NCBI RefSeq assembly: GCF_002105155.1
Contig: NW_019028986.1
Location: 326,501-390,500 of the forward strand
Origin: Lobosporangium transversale
Taxonomy: Eukaryota; Mortierellomycota; Mortierellomycetes; Mortierellales; Mortierellaceae
Direction: 5' to 3'
DNA length: 64,000 bases
Shown here one piece after another: positions 48,096 to 57,495 of the stretch. The translations under genes and the position numbers were made by a program. How positions within the stretch are numbered: the first letter of the stretch is position 1; each line of letters starts with the position of its first letter. The notes under the pieces were generated by a model that was not told where the DNA came from, did not search any database, and saw only the letters and a list, made by a program, of their open reading frames with translations.

Positions 48096-49155
48096 TCATT
48101 TCAGAAAGCAACTTCCTTTATCAAGGAGCTTTTGAGTGATGCCTGGGAGCTTCACCTCCACTATGAGTAGAGGCAGATCGTTGGCCATAACCAAGTTATC
48201 TGCTCTAAAGCGCTCCTTATAGTATTTCGCCGTTGGGAATTCGTAATCGCTGGAAGCGGAGGCGTGTTATACCAAGAGTGAAGAAACAACATGTGAATAT
48301 CCCGCAGAAATGAACGAAGAACAAAGAACTGACAGGTCTACTACTCACCAGAATCCCCATGTCGACGTGATGGCATAGAGGTAGGGCCTGACGTAGAGCA
48401 TGCTGTACGTCAGCTCGTTTAGTTTGCGAGGCGACTTCCAAAACAATGCGTCCTCGCCAAGCTTGGTGAAAATACTCAAGAGCATTTCACTTGCTCCTTC
48501 CCAACCCTCTTTGAGACAGGCGTTGTACTCGGGAGCAGAGTTTGACGCTGCTTTCTCCATGCAGAATTTGGAAAAAGCCAAATCCCGCTCACTCAAGGCT
48601 ACGGTCGTTGTAGCCTTGAAAAAGTGGCTAAGGATCATACCATGCCTGTCTTTTGGACAATACTTTTCCATAATTCTTTTGTAAAAATGAAGTTTATGGA
48701 GCTTGAAATCACAGTAAGAATTGTATTAGCGTCACGACCTTCGGTGTATTCTCAAGCAATGAAATAAATGGTTGTAAAAAGCACTCACAGAATATCATGT
48801 GAAGAGAGGAGCGTTCCCTGGCGCTGTTCCTCAAGTTTAACGAGCTCTTCTCGTACCTCCATGAGGAGAGAAGACACGTCGAAACCTCCTTTCAAGACCA
48901 ATCTATCCGTGACCTGGCTACTCCTCTCGCCTTCCCCAGTGAGGCGGTTGACAGGCTCAGACTTTTTAGTCTTGTCAGACTCGTTAGACTAGTTGTTATT
49001 ATTTTATTAATATTGGAATCATTAGTCAAATCGGATCAATTCGTTGGTTCAACGTTAATTTATTCGATACATACCCCCTCCAGGTAACCTCTGATTTTTC
49101 TTGTTTTTATGTCTACAAGTAGCTCTCCTTGTAAATCATATTCTCGACCGAATCG
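48096..49155 (-). pseudogene. 5'-truncated, frameshifted PD-(D/E)XK-like protein of a Crinkler-associated family
   Basis: Four pieces on the minus strand join in phase with consensus splice sites: 49155-49075 (partial), 48988-48789, 48675-48349 and 48249-48096. They read EYDLQGELLVDIKTRKIRGYL, then a charged segment (VREELVKLEEQRQGTL), KYCPKDRHGMILSHFFK, LTYSMLYVRPYLYAITSTWG and FRADNLVMANDLPLLIVEVKLPG. The last has the D...ExK spacing of PD-(D/E)XK nucleases. The 5' end is missing: an in-frame stop sits at 49156-49158 and no upstream exon is found. At the 3' end, after GATAAAGGAAG (about 48113-48123), one base is missing relative to the related gene at 50133-50749, so the frame stops at 48096. 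Similarity continues in another frame to about 48064. Family function is not established. Confidence 0.7.
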
Positions 49156-49773
49156 TTATTTTTTGGTCGCGTCATCTTCTTGATCCTTGTAATAATGTTG
49201 CCGAAGCTTTTAGCACTACGGCCCATACAGTTTTCTTTGGCGATCCATTCGACGAAATGGAAAATGGTAAGATCCTTTGGGCTTGGTCATTCGCCAATTG
49301 GAAATTGGCATACCATGCTTTCGAAAATGAATGAGTTGATGGCCATTTTGTCTGAAGAGGTTTAATAAAGTGGTGCGGAAGTTTTTTTAAAAGTGTTACG
49401 AAGATGAGAGTGACAAAACTCGGCTTGTTGCTTAAGACAATGTCTTGCCCCTGGGACAATATGAGCGGAACTAGGAAATCAAATGTTCAGGAGGAGCGAG
49501 GCTGGAGCAGTGCATCTACAGGCTATGTTGATGTCGGTAGAAACGGACCGAGGGTGAAGTCGGCATTGAATCAACGTTTTCATCTATTTCCTCGGGAGCT
49601 AAGAGTCGGTATGCCGGCATCGGATCAACGTGCTCTTGAAGCTAACTGATTGTTAGTTTATTTATTGGAATATGTCTTGGATAGGAATTGTGAAGAAAGA
49701 AAACCAACAAAAAGACCTAAACTAAGTTATTTATACTAAAAATTTCCTATATCGCCATCTTCCATTGGCTCAA
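49156..49773. other. unassigned island DNA, possibly transposon-derived
   Basis: Frames on both strands are open here (for example 49101-49334 plus, 49172-49459 minus), but neither shows a domain I recognise or splice sites leading into the pseudogene next to it. An imperfect 25-bp duplication (GGCAT..ATCAACG) occurs at about 49562-49635. It abuts a transposase fragment. Confidence 0.35.
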
Positions 49774-50124
49774 TTAAGGGCCTCTGGCGGCGCCAGCCCC
49801 GAAAAGTCTGTCGAATGTGGCCTCAGAAAAATCAACCGGAGGGAAAATTTGTTCCAGCCCTTCATCCACCTCAGCCGTCTCAGAAATCTGACTGCGAGTT
49901 TCTTGCATGTATCTGTGGGCAAAACTAAGGGTTTTTTTCCAGGCAGAAACGAAAGTTTTGACTTGAACATTGCGGAAGAGCTCCTTCAGCATCTGGATAA
50001 GCTGATCGGCAGTCATCGATCCGGTTATTTTGTAAGCCACCCAGTTTTTTACAACACCCCAGATTAACTCAATAGGCTGGAGCTCGCAATGATATGGAGG
50101 AGTCCTCATAATCCAAACTGCATG
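49774..50124 (-). mobile_element. IS630/Tc1-type (DDE_3) transposase fragment, C-terminal part
   Basis: Minus-strand frame beginning IMRTPPYHCELQPIELIWGVVK, the DDE_3 block that carries the catalytic Glu, followed by the C-terminal helices (MLKELFRNVQVKTFVSAW, FAHRYMQE) and a natural stop. The two catalytic Asp blocks are missing. Its left boundary on the minus strand lies about ten bases from the stop codon of the small gene at 50133-50749, so insertion or recombination joined them. In the shared block it is only about two thirds identical in DNA to the second fragment, so they are different family members. Confidence 0.8.
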
Positions 50125-50132
50125 AACTTTAT

Positions 50133-50749
50133 TCAGCCTTTTCTAAAGTCAAAAGAAGGCCGCATCCAATCCTTGCGTATATTCCCTTCCCGCTCTATGA
50201 TGTTTGTTGGTACAATATTCGTCAAAGGCAGGGTGACCTCCGCATTGACTTTTTCACTCATCTCCTCGAGAATTTCCTTAATGATAAGCAAATAGAAATA
50301 TTAGTTCTCTCAGTGATACAATGACTGTAGCTAACATAAACCTGACAAATCAATGAAATACATACCCGTGCTTTTAGTAAGATATTTAGACCCTCCTCAA
50401 TGTATCGGAAAGTCGTGTTGTCTCTTGGAAAAGTAAACTTCCCTATTTCCTTTACAATATAGAGGGCTTCATACTCCAAACTAAGCACGAAAAATTCCAT
50501 CATGCCCTCTGAAGTCGTAAAGACGGTGTGTTTTATTGTTATTAGTAAATGTGCATGGAGAATCAAGGCATAACATCAAGTTTTAAAGATTTTACTCTTA
50601 CCTTGCACTAGAATCCCATGAACTTTGGGCTTCGTCGCGCCATTGACGAGGAGCAAATCTAGCGCAAGCTTCTGAAGGTGAAATAGCTTTCTTTTATCAC
50701 TCTTCAGAAGGGCGAGAGAAGAGTTGTCACGTTTGCCTTCAGACACCAT
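50133..50749 (-). CDS. small gene: C-terminal module of the Crinkler-associated nuclease-like family
   Basis: Three exons (50749-50602, 50508-50366, 50276-50133) with consensus splice sites, in phase, give 144 aa. It reads LFHLQKLALDLLLVNGATKPK, VHGILVQ, then FFVLSLEYEALYIVKEIGKF, FRYIEEGLNILLKAR and EILEEMSEKVNAEV. It contains none of the D...ExK residues, so it is the part that normally follows the nuclease core. The neighbouring pseudogene (48096-49155) breaks exactly where similarity to this product begins. No stop or shift interrupts it. In the same frame upstream there is an open stretch (KVPVPSYYTQTLFPDEQW) closed by TAA just before the ATG, hinting at a longer ancestral reading frame. 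It lies between two transposase fragments. It may be a gene remnant that is still transcribed; function unknown. Confidence 0.65.
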
Positions 50750-50944
50750 GGTGACCAGCCCTTAAACTGACCATTGCTCGTCCGGGAAAAGGGTCTGTGT
50801 GTAATAGGAAGGAACGGGCACCTTCATTGCTCTAAGGTACAGCAAGGAGAGCTTTGTTCAGGGGCTGACAATTAAATACAGCAAAAACCAGGTTGATTTG
50901 ACGAAAAAAAGACTTACGCCTGGGAACTGGACTCTGGATGCACA
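50750..50944. other. upstream flank of the small nuclease-family gene
   Basis: It contains an in-frame fragment (KVPVPSYYTQTLFPDEQW) ending at a TAA immediately before the ATG at 50749, and the edge of the second transposase fragment. Nothing else was recognised. Confidence 0.4.
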
Positions 50945-51376
50945 TCACCGAAAACCGCACGTAAAATTGGATTTACAATGCAGCATCATAGTGAGAGTTT
51001 CGGCAGTCATCAATCCAAGAGTGTTGTATGCCACCATATTCTTAATGACCCCCCAAATAATCTCGATGGGTTGAAGCTCGCAATGGTAAGGTGGGGTCTT
51101 CATGATCCAGTGGTCACCATTTTCAAATGCGATATCCCGAACAGTGTACCTCGGTTGATGCTCGATCGTTTTGAGATACTCAAGAAGCTCCCGCTTTGTT
51201 GGTTCAATGCCATCCCCTCGCGTACTTGATGGTATTTCTATGTCATGAGATCTCAGCCAATTTATAATCTCAGCCTTGCGGTTAAGGCTGGTTGGTTTCT
51301 TGTCCGGTGAATGGAAATGGTATTTGGTACCATCCATATGAATGAATGTCAGCTGGTTATTGCTTTGTTGTGTCAA
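50945..51376 (-). mobile_element. IS630/Tc1-type (DDE_3) transposase fragment, central part
   Basis: Frame of about 143 codons without a natural start. It carries FIHMDGTKYHFHS (second catalytic Asp block), the typical TSLNRKAEIINWLRSHDIEIP and REL(LE)YLKTI, YTVRDIAFENGDHWIMK, and PPYHCELQPIEIIWGVIKN (catalytic Glu block). The N-terminal domain with the first Asp is absent, and the frame runs out shortly after the Glu block. An inactive remnant. Confidence 0.85.
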
Positions 51377-51479
51377 TTTGAAGTGGCTTAAGTCAGATGA
51401 TACTCAGTATATGACTCTGCATGTAGAGAAAGCCTTGCAGATAGCGAACTCTTAGAGGGACAGTCCATTTCGATTGGAG

Positions 51480-53526
51480 CCTACAATTTTTTTTTATTCA
51501 ATTATTTTCTCGTTTCTGGCCTCCAATTCAATCAATATATTTTTACAATATGTGCATGACCAAATGACGAGGACAATATTGTAAGATTTAAAGGAACTTT
51601 TTTACTTTTCGACGCACCTAAACACATTATTCACACATACACAAGATTAAATACACCCATTCGGGCGCTTTCATCTGTCTTTTTTTTTTTTTTTTTTTTT
51701 TTTTTTCTTCAGAGATCAGGCCAGATTAGGTTAAAACTAAGCTTCATCTGATAACAAATTTCCTTCAATTGCATGCTGAGACATGCAGATAGGGATTAGT
51801 GGATATATTGTAAAGGTGTAAGCAAATATAGGAATATTGTAATAAATCCTTTAATTGCATGTCTCACCAGTAACAGTTCAGTTTGAAGTGAATTGGGATC
51901 GAACATCTGGATCTTCTTTTTAGTTGTTTATCCAGACCTTCTTCCAGCCCATGATATTAAAATTACATTTCATTGAGATTTTTACATGATGATAGTATTA
52001 CGCAAAAATGTCGCGTAAAAGAATCGAGGATTGAAGATGATAGTAAGGAGGAACATAAAACAGAAGGAAGTCTTGCTTATTGACTCTGCTCAAATGATAG
52101 GACATTTATATAAATTAGTAAAATATTAATCCATCTTCTATAATATTTATATGAATATTCATACGCTATCTACACTATCTACACATGAATGATATATATA
52201 CATTTCGCTGCGTTTTTTTTTTTTTTTTTTTGAAGGCGTCAATGGAATATCAACTGTTGGTTATTGGATAAAGAGCAGCTCAATTTTCTTGACAATTCGA
52301 CAAGGTTGACAATGTTGTGTTGCCTTCTATTACTGTATGAGAAATTTTCATCATGGTCATTGCCAAAAGCTCAAACACATCCGTCATTGGTCAGGAGAGA
52401 AATTAAATTAATGAGGAAAGGGTCAGTAAATTTTTTTTCCGTAAGCGATGAGTGTGTCAGAAAGGGGGAAGGTAAATAAAAAACCAATTTATTAGTTATC
52501 GATCAGAAACACATCCATGCCACGGACAGGGAGCATAAAAATCCCCTAGACCCCCCTAGGACAATTCAAAGATCTAGTGAAAAAAAAAAAAAAAAAAAAA
52601 AAAAAACTTGTTGCACACAACATCAATCGTAAATCCTTCTTCATGTGGCAAATGGACACAAGGTTGCTCGAGTGTGAGAATGTGTGTGTACGAAATGAAG
52701 TGTACAGTTGACAGTAAGATATCTCAGAAAAGGAGATGAAGAGAGAGATGATGCTGGGCATGAATTTCATAAAAGATGTTGCCTGTTTGAATTACCGCTT
52801 TACTGACCCTGACTAATCCAAACCTGACAGCAACAATTGTTTTCCCAAAGGGTACGATCCCATCCCTGATACTTTTTATCTCCTCCTCATCCCTCTCCTT
52901 CTCCTTCTTTCTCTCTTTCTTCCTCTAAACTTACACTCCCACACTCTCACACCTCCCTTTATCGTTAAAGCAAGACACCTTTTTTTTTTTTTCTTTTTTG
53001 AGGAATTAGCCGTTGGAATAAAAAGAGCTTTTTTAGATATTATTTTGCTTGTTGCTCATTGGAAGGACAGGTTCTAGCCTTTTTTTAGTCCAAGTCTCAA
53101 TCCAATAATCAACCTCTTCACTCTTTACTCTTCATTCTTTACTCCCTTCTCTTCACACTTACACTCCTTCGCTCGACTCTTTCACACTCACACCCTCACA
53201 TCTTCACATCCTCACACTCGTCTCCTCACTCTCAACACAATCGCTACCTACACACACTTACAACAGATACAGGCAACAGCAACAGCAATAGCAAGCAACA
53301 GCAACAGCAGCAACAGCAACAGCTACAACAAAAAGACTCGCTGGTAAGCCTTCACAATTTTAAATTCATTTCGCATTTGTCCATTGTTGGAGAAAGGATG
53401 TGTGTGTGTGCAAAGTTTTTTTTTTTTTTTTTTTTTTTATATTTATATTTATAGGGCTTACTATAACATTGCCTTCTAATCAACTTCCAATAGACGCATT
53501 CTACCATTGAATTATAAATTGCAGTC
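51480..53526. other. intergenic and 5' region of the copper ATPase gene
   Basis: 51480-52800 shows no gene. It has T or A runs at 51682-51706 and 52580-52606. From about 52860 the plus strand is CT-rich, then CAACAG-rich (53265-53335), as expected for a transcribed leader. A probable 5'-UTR intron runs from 53344 (CTG|GTAAGC) to 53524 (GCAG). Confidence 0.55.
53273..53330 (+). repeat. CAACAG-type repeat in the copper ATPase leader
   Basis: Interrupted CAACAG and CAGCAA units in the untranslated leader directly before the leader intron. No coding role is supported because the start codon lies downstream of the intron. Confidence 0.7.
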
Positions 53527-56500
53527 ATGGTTGCAGAAGATCAACATCTCTTGTTGCTCGATGGAGCTGATGACTGGGATGAGTTTGAACAACGAGTCGA
53601 AGAGTCCTTAGCGGCCGATAAACAACAACAACAACAACAGGGCAACATTACATTACCAGTCTTGGGCATGATTTGCATGTCTTGTGTGAACGCCATTACA
53701 TCTGTTCTCTCAACTTCACCTGGTATTCTTAAAGTCCAAGTCTCATTGAAACAAGAGCAGGCCCAAGTTGAATATGATCCTGTTCAGATTTCGCCTGCTA
53801 TGATCAAAGAAGCTATCGAGGATTGTGGATTTGACGTACCGTTTGATACCAGTTCTCTTCCTTCTACAATCTCATCAACAACACCCATATCTGCTATCAA
53901 CAACAATAACAGTTATGTTGCATCACCAAAAACACCTATTCCAAACGTCCGGGTCACTTCCTCTTTTTCTCCTTCATCATCAAAACATCCCTTGACAACA
54001 ACAACAACAACAGTGGCATTAGTATCCCATGCGACCTTATCAGAAGCGATCGATCAATCATCTAATCCATCAACATCAACAAAAATCAAAACTGCTCAAT
54101 TGTCTGTTCAAGGTATGACCTGTGCGTCCTGCGTGGCTTCGATCGAAAAATCTCTCAAAAATACACCTGGCCTTGTATCGATTAAAGTAGCTCTTCTGGC
54201 CGAACGGGCGACTATTGAATATATTGAGGGTCAGACAACACCTCGAGAAATTGCTGATATGATTGATGACATTGGGTTTGAAGCAACTCCTATTGCTGAG
54301 CAACGGACCAATACAGTTGATCTTCAGATCTTTGGTATGACCTGTGCATCCTGTGTGAACACGATCGAAGGAGAGCTTCGCAAGATGCCTGGAATCCTAT
54401 CTGCCTCTGTCAGTTTGACTCTTCAGGCTGCCAAGATTGAATATGACAACACTGTCTTGGGTGTCCGAGATATTGTCGAGAGGATCGAGGATATGGGATT
54501 TGATGCTCTGCTGGCAGAGCGATCTCATAATGCACAGCTCGAGTCTCTTGGAAGGACCAAAGAAATCAACGAATGGCGACGGGCCTTGTTTGCAAGTCTC
54601 ACCTTTGCAGTCCCGGTCTTTATCATCTCCATGATCTTGCCAATGTTTAGCTGGGGCCTGTCCTTATATAATATCCCAGTACTGTTTAACCTAGTCCTTG
54701 GAGATGTCTTGGCTTGTATCTTGACCATTCCTGTACAATTTGGTGTCGGACGACGATTCATGGTGAGCGCATACAAGTCAATCAAGCATGGTGTGGCCAC
54801 CATGGACGTCTTGGTCTCGTTGGGCACCCTCTCTGCGTTTACATTCTCCAGTTTCTCGATGATTTACTCCATGTTTGATACTGCACACAAGGCCACAGTT
54901 TTCTTTGATACGTCCAGCATGTTGATCGCATTCGTGACATTTGGTCGGTACTTGGAGAACATGGCCAAGGGTAAGACCTCGGTAGCTCTTTCCAAACTCA
55001 TGTGCTTGACTCCATCCACCTGCACCATCTACGTATTGGATCCCAAGACTGGTGAGCGTATCTCTGAGAAACAAATTCCATCTGAATTGGTCCAAAAGGG
55101 TGATTTGATCAAGATTGTCCCAGGAGACAAGATCCCAACAGACGGAGTAGTAGTCTCGGGTGAGTCGACCGTGGATGAGAGCATGGTTACAGGAGAGGCC
55201 GAGCCTATCAACAAGCATGTGGGATCTATGGTTATTGGAGGCACTGTGAACGGCCTTGGAGCCTTTGATATGGAGGCCGTTCGAGTTGGGTCCGAGACTG
55301 CATTGGCTCAGATTGTGCAGTTAGTGGAGGATGCACAGACGTCAAAAGCACCGATTCAAGCGTATGCGGACATGATCTCAGGATACTTTGTCCCTGCAAT
55401 CATTTTTTTAGCTGCGTTAACGTTTGTGGTCTGGATGATCGTCTCACATACGATGGTCCCAGCTCAGCTGCCAGAAATGTTTATGATGGAATCATCCAAG
55501 TTTGTGGCCTGTCTCAAGTTATGCATCTCAGTCATTGTAGTCGCTTGCCCCTGTGCGCTAGGTCTGTCAACACCGACGGCAGTCATGGTTGGAACTGGGG
55601 TTGGTGCGCAAAATGGAATCCTAATCAAGAGTGGTGTTGCATTGGAGGCGGCTCATAAGATCACAAAAGTTGTGTTTGACAAGACTGGTACCTTGACCCT
55701 TGGGAAATTGGAAGTAGCCAGCTGGAGCATTCAAAAGCCGACAGCTGCAACTACTGGACCATTAACTCCATCTCCTTCTTCTTCTGCAGTCTCTTCTTTG
55801 GATTCTTTGACGGACGAGGAGTTGTTGACGATCATTGGTTCTGCAGAGTCAGTATCTGAGCATCCACTGGGTCGTGCGATCGGACTCTATGCGCAGACAC
55901 AGCTGAATGTGGCTACTTTTAATGCTACTGTCTCTCATTTCGCCGCCAGTACCGGCAAGGGCATCGCGTGCACAGTCACATTACCATCTCTTAAGGAATA
56001 TCATGTCGTGGTCGGAAACAAATCTTGGCTTCATGATCGTCAGATTCAATTGCCTGCTAGTCTTGCAGCAGATCAAACACACCAAGAACGTGCGGGTCGT
56101 ACAACTGTCTTGGTCAGCATTAATGATATCTTTGTCGGATTCATTTCATTGTCAGACAAGATCAAACCTGAGGCAGCCAAGACAGTTGCAAAGTTACAGC
56201 AGATGGGTATTCAAGTGGCGATGGTCACAGGTGATCAGCCCTTGGTCGCTCAAGTGATTGCATCTGAGTGTGGTATTCAAGAAGTGCATGCAGGTGTTTC
56301 TCCCAATGGGAAGACTACGATCGTTTCGACATTACAATCTCAGGGTCATCGTGTGGCCATGGTTGGAGATGGTATCAATGACTCTCCTGCACTTGCACAA
56401 TCAGATTTGGGCATTGCATTGGTTTCAGGTACAGATATTGCGATGGAGGCTGCAGATATGGTCCTGATGCGCGGGGATTTGACAGATGTAGTTGCTGCGA

Positions 56501-56901
56501 TTGACCTGTGCAGAACCATCTTTAGACGAATCCGGTATAACTTTGGCTGGGCTTGTGTGTACAACATCTTGGGTGTTCCTGTGGCCATGGGTGTGTTTTT
56601 GCCTTGGGGCTATCATCTCCATCCAATGGTGGCAGGTCTGATGATGGCCTTCTCAAGTGTTAGCGTCGTCTTCTCAAGTCTGTTGCTGAAGCGGTGGGAG
56701 AGACCCTGTGTCAAGGATGCGTCCGAGTTGGCAAGAGAGCAAGCAATCCGTGAACAGTTGAGGACCAAGAAGCAGGCTTTTATCCGTGAACAATGGAAAG
56801 TCAAATTTGGAGGAGTCCCTTCCTCCAAGGGCGGCAGTGGCGGTTACATGCGCGTTGGAACTGATGAAAACGAGGAGAATGAGTTGGATCAGTTTGTTTG
56901 A
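53527..56901 (+). CDS. CCC2: copper-transporting P1B-type ATPase with three heavy-metal domains
   Basis: Cu(I)-exporting P-type ATPase that loads copper into the Golgi lumen for multicopper oxidases. It is one coding exon of 1124 aa (yeast Ccc2 is 1004). Three N-terminal metal-binding domains carry CxxC sites at residues 50-53 (MICMSC), near 199 (GMTCASC) and near 272 (GMTCASC); the first has an unusual Met before its second Cys, a slight departure from the consensus MxCxxC. The actuator TGEA is near residue 555, the CPC copper gate of span 6 at 674-676, the phosphorylated Asp at 718 in DKTGTLT, SEHPLG follows and GDGINDSPAL is near 947. A poly-Gln stretch (residues 33-38) precedes the first domain. 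The start lies three bases after a leader-intron acceptor. Confidence 0.96.
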   Translation: MVAEDQHLLLLDGADDWDEFEQRVEESLAADKQQQQQQGNITLPVLGMICMSCVNAITSVLSTSPGILKVQVSLKQEQAQVEYDPVQISPAMIKEAIEDCGFDVPFDTSSLPSTISSTTPISAINNNNSYVASPKTPIPNVRVTSSFSPSSSKHPLTTTTTTVALVSHATLSEAIDQSSNPSTSTKIKTAQLSVQGMTCASCVASIEKSLKNTPGLVSIKVALLAERATIEYIEGQTTPREIADMIDDIGFEATPIAEQRTNTVDLQIFGMTCASCVNTIEGELRKMPGILSASVSLTLQAAKIEYDNTVLGVRDIVERIEDMGFDALLAERSHNAQLESLGRTKEINEWRRALFASLTFAVPVFIISMILPMFSWGLSLYNIPVLFNLVLGDVLACILTIPVQFGVGRRFMVSAYKSIKHGVATMDVLVSLGTLSAFTFSSFSMIYSMFDTAHKATVFFDTSSMLIAFVTFGRYLENMAKGKTSVALSKLMCLTPSTCTIYVLDPKTGERISEKQIPSELVQKGDLIKIVPGDKIPTDGVVVSGESTVDESMVTGEAEPINKHVGSMVIGGTVNGLGAFDMEAVRVGSETALAQIVQLVEDAQTSKAPIQAYADMISGYFVPAIIFLAALTFVVWMIVSHTMVPAQLPEMFMMESSKFVACLKLCISVIVVACPCALGLSTPTAVMVGTGVGAQNGILIKSGVALEAAHKITKVVFDKTGTLTLGKLEVASWSIQKPTAATTGPLTPSPSSSAVSSLDSLTDEELLTIIGSAESVSEHPLGRAIGLYAQTQLNVATFNATVSHFAASTGKGIACTVTLPSLKEYHVVVGNKSWLHDRQIQLPASLAADQTHQERAGRTTVLVSINDIFVGFISLSDKIKPEAAKTVAKLQQMGIQVAMVTGDQPLVAQVIASECGIQEVHAGVSPNGKTTIVSTLQSQGHRVAMVGDGINDSPALAQSDLGIALVSGTDIAMEAADMVLMRGDLTDVVAAIDLCRTIFRRIRYNFGWACVYNILGVPVAMGVFLPWGYHLHPMVAGLMMAFSSVSVVFSSLLLKRWERPCVKDASELAREQAIREQLRTKKQAFIREQWKVKFGGVPSSKGGSGGYMRVGTDENEENELDQFV

Positions 56902-57146
56902 AAAAAAAAAAAAAAAGAAACATCTGTAATTATTTAACACACATACCCACTACCATAAAAAAATAAATTATACAAATTTTACTTGAATGTTTGGGCTTTA
57001 TTATTACATGTACAAGTCAATATCTGCACATTTACAAACAATAGTATAACTCAGTAAGAAAAATAAATGAGATGAAAAAAAATACTAGAAAAGAAAAGAA
57101 AAGAAAAGCGTTAGCGTTGGTTATCCTGTTTTTGCTTGTTGTGTCC
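56902..57146. other. convergent 3' spacer
   Basis: Contains an A run after the CCC2 stop and a GAAAA repeat at about 57090-57108. No gene. Confidence 0.5.
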
Positions 57147-57461
57147 TTAGATTTGTCCCTTGAGATCAACAGTCTGATATCTCTTTTTGGCTTCGTTTAA
57201 ATAGGGAATAGCGCTCTTGGTATCCAGATACAAGTAACTTCCCTTGCCCGTTGTTGAATCTGCTTCCTTCTTCGTCAACAAATGATTGACACGAATAGAT
57301 TTCAAGAACTCTAAGCATTCTTCTGCTGTATCATATCCCAAAGTTGATGTCAAAAAATCTAACTGTACACCTGGTCGATATCTATTCAAAAAAGATTAAA
57401 ATAAATAAAGTTAATTGTCTACAGCAAATAGTCAATTACATCTATTAGAATGAGGCTGCAG

Positions 57462-57495
<34 letters not shown>

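Noticed and set aside
49101-49459. open frames on both strands next to the nuclease-family pseudogene
   Set aside because: Neither has a recognised domain and no splice donor connects the minus frame to the pseudogene. Kept only as unassigned island DNA.
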